Assembly (NCBI GenBank): GCA_014529385.2 | Contig: CM043969.1 | Coordinates: 21,515,946-21,579,945 of the forward strand | Length of the DNA: 64,000 nt | Direction: 5' to 3' | Origin: Adiantum capillus-veneris | Lineage: Eukaryota; Streptophyta; Polypodiopsida; Polypodiales; Pteridaceae | In this document: in pieces, positions 44,436 through 54,200 of the stretch | Layout: the number at the start of each line of letters is the position of its first letter | Numbering within the stretch: the stretch's first letter is position 1 | Made by a program: the position numbers and the translations under genes | Notes under the pieces: generated by a model | Seen by the model: the letters and a program-made list of their open reading frames with translations, nothing else | What the model was told of the DNA's origin: nothing | The model's database searches: none

Positions 44436-45392
44436 CTATCCAAGTGATAGTGAAATATTTGTGAGAATATCTTCATTCTCTTGTTCACGCTGATCTTTAA
44501 GCTTATTATAGTCTTCGGACATTTTGAACATTGCATATAGATTTTTGGATATCTCAAACTCACATATAGCACAATGAAATTTATTCATCATGCTTTGCAT
44601 CAAGCATGATATATGATACATATGTCCGCATGGCAAGCTGAAGTGACCACACCACTCATGAAAGAATGATCTACATATGGGGCAAGGACCACCGTGCTCA
44701 CCAGAAGCTGGAGGGTCCTCAATAGATGTTGGGTGCTCAATCAATGTGGCAGCATTTTGTTTTTTTATAGTCGCCTCTAACTCTTTTACGTGGCGAGATA
44801 GCACCTTCACCTCCCTTTGCAAGTCTCTATTTAGGGTTTCTTCTGCATGAGAGCCTTGTGTAGCTTGTGATGCTTGCCTGAGTTGAGTTTGAAGCTCCTC
44901 CTTAACTTGATGCACTTCCATTGATGCACCTTCTAGTGCCAATGACATCTCTTGCCGTGTGACGGTGATTGCAGTACTGCGAATGTCCTCAACCGTCATG
45001 TAAGGTGTCCTTAAGCTAAAGTCCACTGCTTCACCCAAGACATAATGCATGTATAACATCTTGGAAAACCACAATGGACAATCCATATGATGCATAGGAT
45101 GACCCATAACATCGAGATATATGTTCTCTCCATTGTCTCGTATGTCTGCATTAATGCATTGTGATAGCTTCAGTTGGCCTTTGTTGATGTTGTCATCTGC
45201 AACGCCTGGCCATATGGATTTCACCATTTCTCGGTCAATCCTAGTGTTCACCCCTTTCCATTGTGTACCCACTGGGTTGGCCCACTGGGAGCAACGAGCA
45301 GCAATTCGAACGGTGTCGTTCACTCCACCCCCTTGACACATGGATCTGAGACGCTCAAAAGCGCGCTTAGCCCTTTGATTATCATTATCCAT
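44436..45392 (-). CDS. RING-H2 zinc-finger protein carried by the hAT, intact
   Basis: 318 codons, one uninterrupted frame from ATG 45392. Residues 1-140 form a domain I do not recognise (WANPVGTQWKGVNTRIDREM, DCPLWFSKMLYMHYVLGEAV). Residues about 150-212 are a likely coiled coil. Residues 237-277 form a RING-H2 finger with Cys237, Cys240, Cys255, His257, His260, Cys263, Cys274 and Cys277 (CPIC ... CGHMYHISC ... CAIC), all ligands present. RING-H2 proteins usually act as E3 ubiquitin ligases; the target here is unknown. It is convergent to the transposase and co-oriented with the kinase gene. It is the only undamaged gene of the hAT, although the transposase and kinase are broken. It could be a captured host gene or an old second gene of this hAT lineage. 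Confidence 0.8.
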   Translation of the reverse strand: MDNDNQRAKRAFERLRSMCQGGGVNDTVRIAARCSQWANPVGTQWKGVNTRIDREMVKSIWPGVADDNINKGQLKLSQCINADIRDNGENIYLDVMGHPMHHMDCPLWFSKMLYMHYVLGEAVDFSLRTPYMTVEDIRSTAITVTRQEMSLALEGASMEVHQVKEELQTQLRQASQATQGSHAEETLNRDLQREVKVLSRHVKELEATIKKQNAATLIEHPTSIEDPPASGEHGGPCPICRSFFHEWCGHFSLPCGHMYHISCLMQSMMNKFHCAICEFEISKNLYAMFKMSEDYNKLKDQREQENEDILTNISLSLG

Positions 45393-45443
45393 ATCCTGAT
45401 TAAATACTATACTTCAATTACGGCATACAAACTTAATGATAAT

Positions 45444-45581
45444 CAATTGCTATAAGAGTAACCACCATTTTACGACAATCAATTGCTATAATTTTAACCA
45501 CCATTTTACGACAATCAATTGATATTAGAATAACCACCATCTTACGACAATCAATTGATATAAGAGTAACCACCATTTTTT
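45444..45581. repeat. 36-bp tandem repeat, about four copies
   Basis: Units at 45444, 45480, 45516 and 45552, each caattg(c/a)tat....aaccaccat followed by ttacgacaat. It lies 50 bp upstream of the RING ATG, between the two cargo genes, so it would sit in the RING promoter region. Confidence 0.95.
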
Positions 45582-45773
45582 AAATCAATGAATGACAATC
45601 AGTGACTCCACGTGGCTTATTGCTTGAAACTTAAGAGAAAAAAAAAACTTATAGAAAATTTGTTGTCTATTGAGATATAACAAAGTGTTTTTATTACTCA
45701 TACATCATCCATTGCGCATAAAACCCAATTTTTAAAAGTGATTTTATAAGTCACAATTCTCAAAAAACCCTGC

Positions 45774-47278
45774 TTAATAAAGTACATCATATATCCATAA
45801 AAAAAAGGCTACACTCATTTCAGAGGGAGGGCATAAGCATCGTTCTGGCTGGGCTTCAAATCTTTCTAATTCTTCGTCCAAAAGTGCCAAGGTCTTTCTG
45901 TCTGTGGATTTCTTCCTCACCCAACCTTCCACAACAATCCTAGATATGGCTTGTACCTCCACTGAAACCTTATGTTTGAACCAATCTATGCTGTAGTAGT
46001 CAGAGAACTCTCCACAAAACTTACAAAATTTCCATATCACCCATCCTATGGCATACACATATGTGGCCTTGGTCCATGGGCATAAATTCTTGCCATCTAG
46101 TAACTCAGGAGCTCGCCAAGGATGAAGCTTCTTCCATTTTTCATCGGTATTGTTGGTCTTTTGTGTCTCTAAGCCAACACACAGAGCCAATCCCCAATCA
46201 ATTATTCCAATACGGGGAGAGATCCTTGGTAAATTCCAACATGATGTTCCATGGATGGAGATCATTGTGGATCACTCCCTCGTCATGTGCGAATCGTAAT
46301 GCCTTCACCAAGGCATGGATCAACGAGGGAGCATGATTGCACAGGCTCTTGATACGTGTTTTCTTGTCTTCAGAGGGCTGCTCCCATTTAAAGTCTTCAG
46401 GGATCTTTCCTTTCCCCTCTTGATGCGCTACAAGCGTCGTGAAAGAGCCATGTGGAAGGGGCAATGTCTCCATAAGATCACCTAAAGTTCCCCCATTGAA
46501 GTAGGGGAATATCAGAAACCATGGCAACGTTACAGAGTGGGCAATACTCCTCACAATCCCTCTATGGTTGAGATCTACTCCACTTTCTGATGCAAAGCTT
46601 TTCCACTGATGCTTGGCCTGTCCTTTGAACTCCTTGGCACAATAAGTATTCGTTGCAGGAAGGAAACTGATCCCTTTGATTTGAACTTTCCACCCTGTGC
46701 CATAAGCCCCTGACCCAAGTTTATTGATCTTCTTAATGGACTTATTTGGAATGCCCAAAGTCATACTACATTCAGAATTGTATATACTGCTCTCCACGTG
46801 ACTGGCAGAAGCAGTAGCACCCGATGTTCGCTCAATGGCAGCCTCCTCAATAAACGGTTCTCCAACTTGGCTGCTCCCCATAACTCTGGTGATAGCCATT
46901 CACATTTTCTTGCTTAGGCCAAACTGTGTGTCTATGTGGGATGCTCACCTTGACCTCTCCTTTTTAGCTCTCCATTTCGCGTTCCAATTCTCTAGCTTAC
47001 CCTTGTCTACTTCTTGAGGGCATTCCTCTTTCAAATCAGAGGCCACCTTGGGCAAATTGCCCACCCAACTGCTCAGTAATGAGATTGTTGATTCGGTTGT
47101 TTTGTCTGGATATAACAACAAAATTTTGCGGGCAATCTCACTGTATAATGATTGCAATCTAGACTCATCTGCAACAATCTGCGCTATATCGTCGGGATCT
47201 AGTGCACTGACGATTGTAATCAACAATTGTCTAATTTTCTTTTTTGAACTCTATCATTGAAGTAGCAGAAGGATCCAT
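45774..47278 (-). pseudogene. Protein-kinase-like gene carried by the hAT, two frame changes
   Basis: A probable first exon starts at ATG 47278 (MDPSATSMIEFKK). A frame change in an A-run near 47,240 leads into the frame holding SALDPDDIAQIVADESRLQ. A candidate 63-bp GT-AG intron (46948-46886) removes two stops and joins the frames in phase. The kinase domain follows: glycine loop GSGAYG, Lys in CAKEF, catalytic loop HNDLHPWN (Arg of HRD is Asn), then one extra C in a C-run at about 46,215 shifts the frame. The other frame continues IIDWGLAL (DWG in place of DFG) and PWRAPELL. The C-lobe ends near 45,774. The catalytic Asp and Lys are kept, so the ancestor was probably an active kinase. The family within plant kinases is unclear. 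Confidence 0.75.
46886..46948 (-). other. Candidate spliceosomal intron in the kinase gene
   Basis: Donor gtgagc and acceptor atcaccag on the minus strand, 63 bp. Removing it eliminates stops TGA (46947-46945) and TGA (46902-46900) and joins ...RSR to VMGSSQVG in frame. It is short for a plant intron. Confidence 0.5.
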
Positions 47279-47400
47279 TTTGCCTGCAATGGTATTATTG
47301 CAAACAACACATTGTGAAATATAACTATGTGCCACTCCATTTGGATCTTTTCTACGTGAAATAAAAAGTGCAGTATGCCTCACCGTACAACAACTTACAA

Positions 47401-48500
47401 ACAGATGCTCCTGTCATTCTAGCAGCAACACACCTAGTCGCAATTGCAACCATGTTCCGAAGCATGAATGACTGGGAGAAACATAAAACATAGCCACCCT
47501 ACGCTTTTTCAATGACACACCTAGCTGCAATTGCAACCATGTGCCAGTGCATCTACGCACGGTGACTTCTTTCAAACAGATGCTCCTGTCATTCTAGCAG
47601 CAACACACCTAGTCACAATTGCAACCATGTGCCGAAGCATGAATGACTGAGAGCAACATTAAACATAGTCACCCTACGCTTTTGCAATGACACACCTAGA
47701 CACAATTGCAACCATGTGCCAGTGCATCCACGCACGGTGACTTATTTCAAACAGAAGCTACCGTCAATCTAGCAGCAACACACCTAGTCGCAATTGCAAC
47801 CATGTGCAGAAGCATGAATGACTGGGAGCAACATAAAACATAGTCATCCTACGCTTTTGTAATGACACACCTAGTCGCAATTGTAACCATGTGCCAGTGC
47901 ATCCACGCACGATATCTTCTTTCAAGATTCAAGCATATGAAACATTATGAAATTATTTGAGCACACATTCATGCATTAGATGCTACCGTCATTCTAGCAG
48001 CAACACACCTAGTCGCAATTGCAACCATGTGCTGAAGCATGAATGACGGGAAGCAACATAAAACATAGTCATCTTGCGTTTTTGCAATGACACACCTAGT
48101 CGCAATTGCAACCATGTGCCAGTGCATCCACGCACGGTGAGTTCTTTCAAACAGATGCTCCTGTCATTCTAGCAGCAACACACCTAGTCGCATTTGCAAC
48201 CATGTGCCGAAGCATGAATGACTGGGAGCAACATAAAACATAGTCACCCTACACTTTTGCAATGACACACCTAGCTGCAATTGCAACCATGTGCCAGTGC
48301 ATCCACGCACGGTGACTTATTTCAAACAGATGCTCCTGTCATTCCAGCAGCAACACACCTAGTCGCAATTGCAACCATGTGCCGAAGCATGAATGACTGG
48401 GAGCAATATAAAACATAATCATCGTATGCTTTTGCAATGACACACCTAGCCGCAATTGCAACCATATGCCAGTGCATCCACGTACGATGATTTGATAAAA
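47401..48500. repeat. 175-bp tandem array, six copies
   Basis: Unit starts (acagatgct) at 47401, 47576, 47751, 47976, 48151 and 48326. The period is 175 bp except for one 50-bp insertion in the third unit (about 47,925-47,975). Each unit contains two related halves with the shared phrase acacctag(t)cgcaattgcaa, so twelve copies of that phrase occur, each with the palindrome gcaattgc. It lies upstream of the kinase gene near the right end of the hAT. Confidence 0.97.
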
Positions 48501-48642
48501 GAAATTTTATACCTTTAAGTTTTAACGCAAAAAAATCAAAAAAACATCAATAAAATAAGGAAGGGATTAAAAAATTACCGCTACACTGCTTTGAGAATGT
48601 GGAAAGCTACCAGAAAGTTTGGTGAAGAAGACTTTTCAATGT
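48501..48642. other. hAT sequence left of the gypsy insertion
   Basis: AT-rich, no gene. It continues after the gypsy element at 61753. Confidence 0.6.
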
Positions 48643-48647
48643 ACCTC

Positions 48648-48892
48648 TGTGTGCTCCTTGCCGCACTGTCGAAGCAAGGGACTTTCCAATACACCGTATG
48701 CGAGCCACAAACGGCTCCAAGCACACAACAAGCCTAAACTAGCAAGCTCAAGAAAACAAAGGGTGTGTCACTCACCGATCTACGCTCGCCTTCGTGGTGG
48801 ATTCCTCGCCGCGATGAAGAAGAAGCTGCAGTCGTGCCGCGCTCAACCGCTTCGCCGCCGTCGTGCCTTCGTAATGCTCGATCGCACACACA

Positions 48893-48928
<36 letters not shown>

Positions 48929-49222
48929 AGGAGGTGAAGAAGAAGAAGATGGAGATGGAGCAAGAGCACTCTTCAATTGCACAAATGAGAGAATGAGTAA
49001 AAATTAGGTTTAGTTGGCTTTTATAGGAGCTCACCCCATTCACACTTGGGCGCCCATGCTTAACCAACTAATCCCTTGAATGTCCAAGTTAAAGTGCGCC
49101 TCTCATCGGCGATCACTCTACCTTTCCCTATTGGTCCGACAAGCCCGGTACCTGACTCTATCGAATACATAATACACGTCCGTCGTAGGTGATGGGGTGT
49201 CCGTGAGCCGTGAGGGTTAACA
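48648..49222 (-). repeat. 3' LTR of the gypsy element
   Basis: 575 bp. It contains CT/CA simple repeats (about 48,894-48,930), and a minus-strand TATA-like gctcctataaaagcc at about 49,015-49,030. Confidence 0.97.
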
Positions 49223-49224
49223 TG

Positions 49225-49235
49225 CCCCCCTTCCT
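49225..49235 (-). other. Polypurine tract
   Basis: Minus strand AGGAAGGGGGG, two bases before the LTR start at 49222. Confidence 0.9.
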
Positions 49236-50585
49236 GATGTAGATTCCGTCCTCGGAAGCTATTGAGTTGAAGCTGGATCGTCGAGGTGGAAGAGCATTTG
49301 AGATGAATGTCCTTAGCCTTCTTCAGTCACTGCAAAATCAAACAACATTGGCACAGTAATTGCATTCTCTTAAAAAGCATATGCAGTTTTAGGTAGACAC
49401 ATTGATTGGTAAAAGAATTTCAAACAATTTGTTAGCAATGAACATTAAATTGCAATGTAATCAAATGCATAAACAGATGTAAAGGTAGAAAATTAAACAA
49501 GTCTGGGGTCACTAATTTGACGGTCGAAAGGCACTAGAGATCAAGTATTAATACCATGGGTAAGCTTCTTAATTTTCTGTGGTCAATTAAGTTGTTTAAT
49601 CGCGAGAGCCAAGTATTCATGTTCAAGGGCTGACTAGAGGCTATATCTAGAAAACCTTGTAGTTAAGCTACCATAAAAGGAATTTCTCATGAAATCATCA
49701 CCTGATTGATTACTTTTTCTTTGACCCCCCAAAGTCTTTTCACACTGATTCAATTTTGAAGTGGGTGCTTATTTTGTATGCCTTGGGTTTTTTGCTTTTC
49801 AAGGAAAAGCGCCCACACTGGGAACCTCTAGGGCTCTAGTACCATAGGCAATACATGTGAGTGAAGTACCAATTTAAGCAGGGATTTCTCTTCATGCTTA
49901 AAATTTTACATTGTGGCACTTTGGTTTTTTGCTTGTTCATTTTCAGCATTTTAATTTTGTAACTTTGGGGGGTCATATAACACTGTTACCCTCCCCAGGC
50001 TCATCACATTAGTAAACTCCCTTTATAATACTTAAGCTAAAGGTCAATAGGGTTAAGCCCACTAGAAAGCCCTAGTACATTTCATACAATGCTGCCTAAA
50101 TCGGATTAAGAACCTAAGTAACCATTGATTATTAGGAAGGCATTCCCCATGGTATTAAGAGAAGATCTCTAATACCTAGCTTGGTCAAACTAGCTTAGTC
50201 GGACTGCTTGATTTTTACCCCTAAACAAGTGATTATGACAAAAGATTGCATTGAATTAAATGTTGGATACTAAGCCAATGCGCTGAATAGTATGCTACCA
50301 ATCACAATCAAAGCAGACAAACATGGATGCAAAAAAGATAAGGGCAATGCTAATGGACAAGAAACACCTGTTTGTGTTGATGGTCGCGCTTGATTTGAAG
50401 TGTGAACGAGAGAAAGGTTCCATGAAGGTCCAAATCCTATCAATAGCAACACGCTCCTGTACACACTAGGAAACAAAAGGAATACCTCCAGGAGGCACAT
50501 CAGTGGGAAAAATTAAAACTCCTAAAAAACAAACTCAAAACACAATCTAGACCCCTAACCTACCTATCTGTCACCCCTTTTAGAA
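49236..50585 (-). other. 3' non-coding region of the gypsy element
   Basis: About 1.35 kb between the last ORF and the polypurine tract, with no domain-bearing frame. Confidence 0.6.
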
Positions 50586-51017
50586 TCAAGGAAAGAGGAT
50601 ATTATATAAACCGGGTGGCCACCCTAAGGCTAGGCCTCTATCCTCATCATCTAGATAAATAAAATCGTTGTCCGTGAGGCCATAGTCTTCCTCGGTCTCT
50701 ATTAGTTCCTCTTCATCATCCTCTTGTGCAAGCATGCTAATCAAGAACCTCGTGATGCGTGGATACTCATCTTGTGCAAAAGAATAAGCATGTGCCATTG
50801 GAGACACATTCGCTACTGGGTAGGGATCACTAGTTAGCCATAGACGTATCAGCCATTCTAACTCCTCAAAATTTCTCTCACATGCAAGGCTCTCTATCAA
50901 ATCCCATTCGCAAGAAAGTATAGGGTAGCATACGTAGAACACTTGTTGAAAAGACAAGGGGTACCTTTCATCAAAAATAGAAGTGCATGCCTCTGGTGAA
51001 GTAGCCATTTCTGACAA
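50586..51017 (-). CDS. Small ORF downstream of pol in the gypsy element, unknown function
   Basis: 143 codons starting MSEMATSPEACTSIFDERYP, ending in an acidic tail (EDDEEELIETEEDYGLTDND) and a short hydrophobic C-terminus. It lies in sense about 270 bp after the pol stop, in the slot where some plant gypsy lineages carry an envelope-like or other extra ORF. It has no membrane segment or other motif that would support an envelope call. It is intact in a young element. Confidence 0.5.
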   Translation of the reverse strand: MSEMATSPEACTSIFDERYPLSFQQVFYVCYPILSCEWDLIESLACERNFEELEWLIRLWLTSDPYPVANVSPMAHAYSFAQDEYPRITRFLISMLAQEDDEEELIETEEDYGLTDNDFIYLDDEDRGLALGWPPGLYNILFP

Positions 51018-51290
51018 GACAGATAGATTTGGTTAGGCCTTTAAAACATAAGAGTTGTTTTTGTGTGTTGCTTGAATTGACACGGTGAATTTGGACTTAT
51101 ATGTAAGATCTGATAGGGTGCTCTCTCATTGCTAGGCGCTCTTGCTCTTTACTATTTTTGTTTTTTTGCGAGTATAAGGCTATATATATACATTCCCTAA
51201 GATCGGAGATTGAGAGGTCAGGGAAAAAGGTTGAGAGGGAAACAAATGAATGATGACTGTCAGCAAACATTCCCCCCTTCCTTGGGTAGA

Positions 51291-54200
51291 TCATACCGTT
51301 TGAAATGAGCTTGTCACCCTTTGAAACCAATTGTTCCAGTTGGTAATAGGTGAGGATTTTTTCCAGTAGTTTTCTATTACCCTAGGTGCCTCGTCAAGTT
51401 GTAAGGGTGGTAAGGTACTCTCCCAGGATTTTATTTGCAACGTTGTTGTAGGTGGTGAACTTACCCCGGAAGGTGCAAACTCTTTCGTGCTTGGATGGAT
51501 ATGTATAGTGGTAGGTGGAGGTTGTGTCGAAGCTTCTATTTGCATATAGGAACTACATGAAGAGCAAGAAGCTTCATTTGATTTCCCTGTTCCTGAGCTA
51601 GGTGGAACAAATCGTTCTTTCTTTGGTACCCAAACTAGCTCTAGAACGGGTGTGTAACGTTCCATGATTTTTTCCTTTCCGCAATTTTCAATTTGTTTTG
51701 GAGCCACAGGATTGGGTTTACATGGGCCAGGTGACAGGTAAGAGTACACTTTACGTTTGGGCACCCAGATTTGATCATTTCCTTCATAGTATCCTTGGGC
51801 TTCCAATAGTCGTTTAGGAATCCATCGCAACATTTTCTTACTTTTCTTGGAGCGAGTGGTACTTTTCTTACAAGGCTTCTGTTTTTTAGCACTAGCTATG
51901 GTCACTAAAGAAGCTTTAGGGACCCACTTGTATGTTTTCTCTGTTATATTAGGATGGTTCTTGTGTGTCTCAAGCTTTCTTTCAACTACATTAGTTGAAG
52001 CTCTATAGAGTTGGGCTATGAGGACGTATGGTTCAACCTCCTGGACATGCAATGTCTTGGGTTTTATTTCCTTGGGCAATATCTCAGGGACTATGGCTTG
52101 AGTGGTAGGGCTAAGAGTTGGTTTTTGCGTTGTAACACCCCCAGTCCCCCAATCAATAGTGCATTTGGTGGCTATCATCCACGTGCGGCCTAGGTTTATA
52201 TTACCCTCCATAGTTCCAGTAGGCATGACCAAAAAGTCTTGAGCTACCACCCCATTGTCATAACTGACAGAAGTGTGCCAGATTCCAAAAACCGCAGTAT
52301 TTTTCTTGTTGACACCCTTGACTTGGATAATACTCTCAGATAGAGGTGGCTTCCCTAACTGACACCACACCCCATAGGATAGCAGATTGTATTTAGCACC
52401 CGTGTCCAATAAGGCGTTATATAGCACTTTTCCATAGGCACTATTTAACTCAATGGGGTATCGTAGAGGTGTGTCAGAGTCCAACCCATCCTCTTCGATT
52501 TCCACGTGGAATGCATTTGTGACCCCAAGGTTAGCCTCTCGTTTTTGTCTTATACGTTGTTGTCGCTCCTTAGCCTCAGCTTGAGCTTGTATCTTGTTTA
52601 ACTCGGTTTGTGCTTTGGCGGCATTCTTTTGATGAATGGCCCGTAGTTCTTCTTGGCTTAAAGGATCATAATATCTTTTGAATTTACTCCCATTGAGGAA
52701 TCCAATGGTTTCAACTCCATCAAGAGTTTCCACACGAAGGGTACCTTGTGGGGTAATTTCACATACTCTATATGGTCCTTGACCAGCATATTTCAACTTT
52801 TTCTTCTCTTTACGTACTCCATACATAAGGACTTTATCACCAACTTTGATATCCTTGTCCTTCACATGGCGATCAAACCACTTCTTTCTCCTATCCTTTT
52901 CCACAAGAGCATTTTGCACAGCCAACTGTCTCTCTTCGTCTAGTTTTTCTAAGATAAACAAACGCTCGGTTAAGGGGTTACCATTCCATCCTTCTTGCGA
53001 AGCTACCCTAAGACTAGGAATGACAAACTCCCAAGGCATAACCGCTTCTTGGCCGTATACCATTTTGAATGGCGTACAATTAATAGCCACTTTATAAGCA
53101 GTACGATAAGCCCATAGAGCAGATATCAACTTCAAATCCCAATCAGTGCGATGAGCTTCTACCGTCTTGGTTAAAATAGAGATTAGAGTCTTGTTGGTGC
53201 TCTCGGCTTGTCCATTAGCTTGCAGGTAATAAGGTGTAGACTTATGGTGGGATATCATAAAGGTCGTGGTAAGCTCTCTTATTACCTCATTTATAAAATG
53301 GGTACTATTATCACTAACAATTTCAAAAGGGCAACCAAATCTTGTGATAATGTTCTCAAAAAGAAACTTAGCTGTTGTCCTCGCGTCAGCTTTTTGTGAA
53401 GCTTTAGCTTCAGCCCACTTTGTTACATAGTCCGTAGCAACTAGAATATATCGAGATTGAGTGTTGCGAGCTGCGGGACTAATTGGACCTACAAAGTCTA
53501 AGCCCCATTTTTCAAATGGTTGGGTTACCTTAATAGGATGTAAGGGCATTCTGTCCTTGCGTTGTGTGGTCTTGTAACGTTGGCACTCATCACACCCTTT
53601 TGTAAAAAGTGATGCATCCTTAAATAAAGTTGGCCACCAATAGCCTGATTGCAGCACCTTTCTAGCAGTCAGGTCCCCTGAAAAATGTCCTCCTGCTATG
53701 CCCATATGTGCTTCTTGCAAGATATACAAATATTCATCCTCGCGGGCACAACGCCTAAGAATATCGTCCTTGCCTAATCTATACAGGGTTCCGGCAATCA
53801 AACAATAGGGTTCACATTCTTTTACTAGCCTTCGAGCGATATCCTTACGAAGTTCCTTGGGTGGAAAACCATTAACTAAAAAGTTAACAATGTTCTCACT
53901 CCATTCAGGCATAGTCTCAACTATGAATAGGGAAGTATCGGGTAATTCATCATCAACTCCTGTAGGGGCTTCACCATTGGGTATGCGAGACAAATGATCA
54001 GCCATGACGTGCCTTTTACCGGGTCTCACTACAATCGTGAAATCAAACTCAAGAAGAATTAACAACCATCGTGTGATTCTTCCTGTGGAGCATGGCTTGT
54101 TTACCAGATACAGCAACGCTTGATGATCCACATAAAATACAAACTTGTTTGCCAGAAGGTAGTAGCGAAATTTCTTTACTGCATAAACCATTGCCAAACC

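Noticed and set aside
46198-47278. Kinase and RING as resident host genes with the hAT calls coincidental
   Set aside because: They lie inside a perfect 8-bp duplication with matching termini, next to transposase, and the whole lies within a copia LTR that resumes on the other side.
47401-48500. Possible CRISPR-like array
   Set aside because: The 175-bp units are contiguous, with no unique spacers between short repeats, and the context is a plant transposon.
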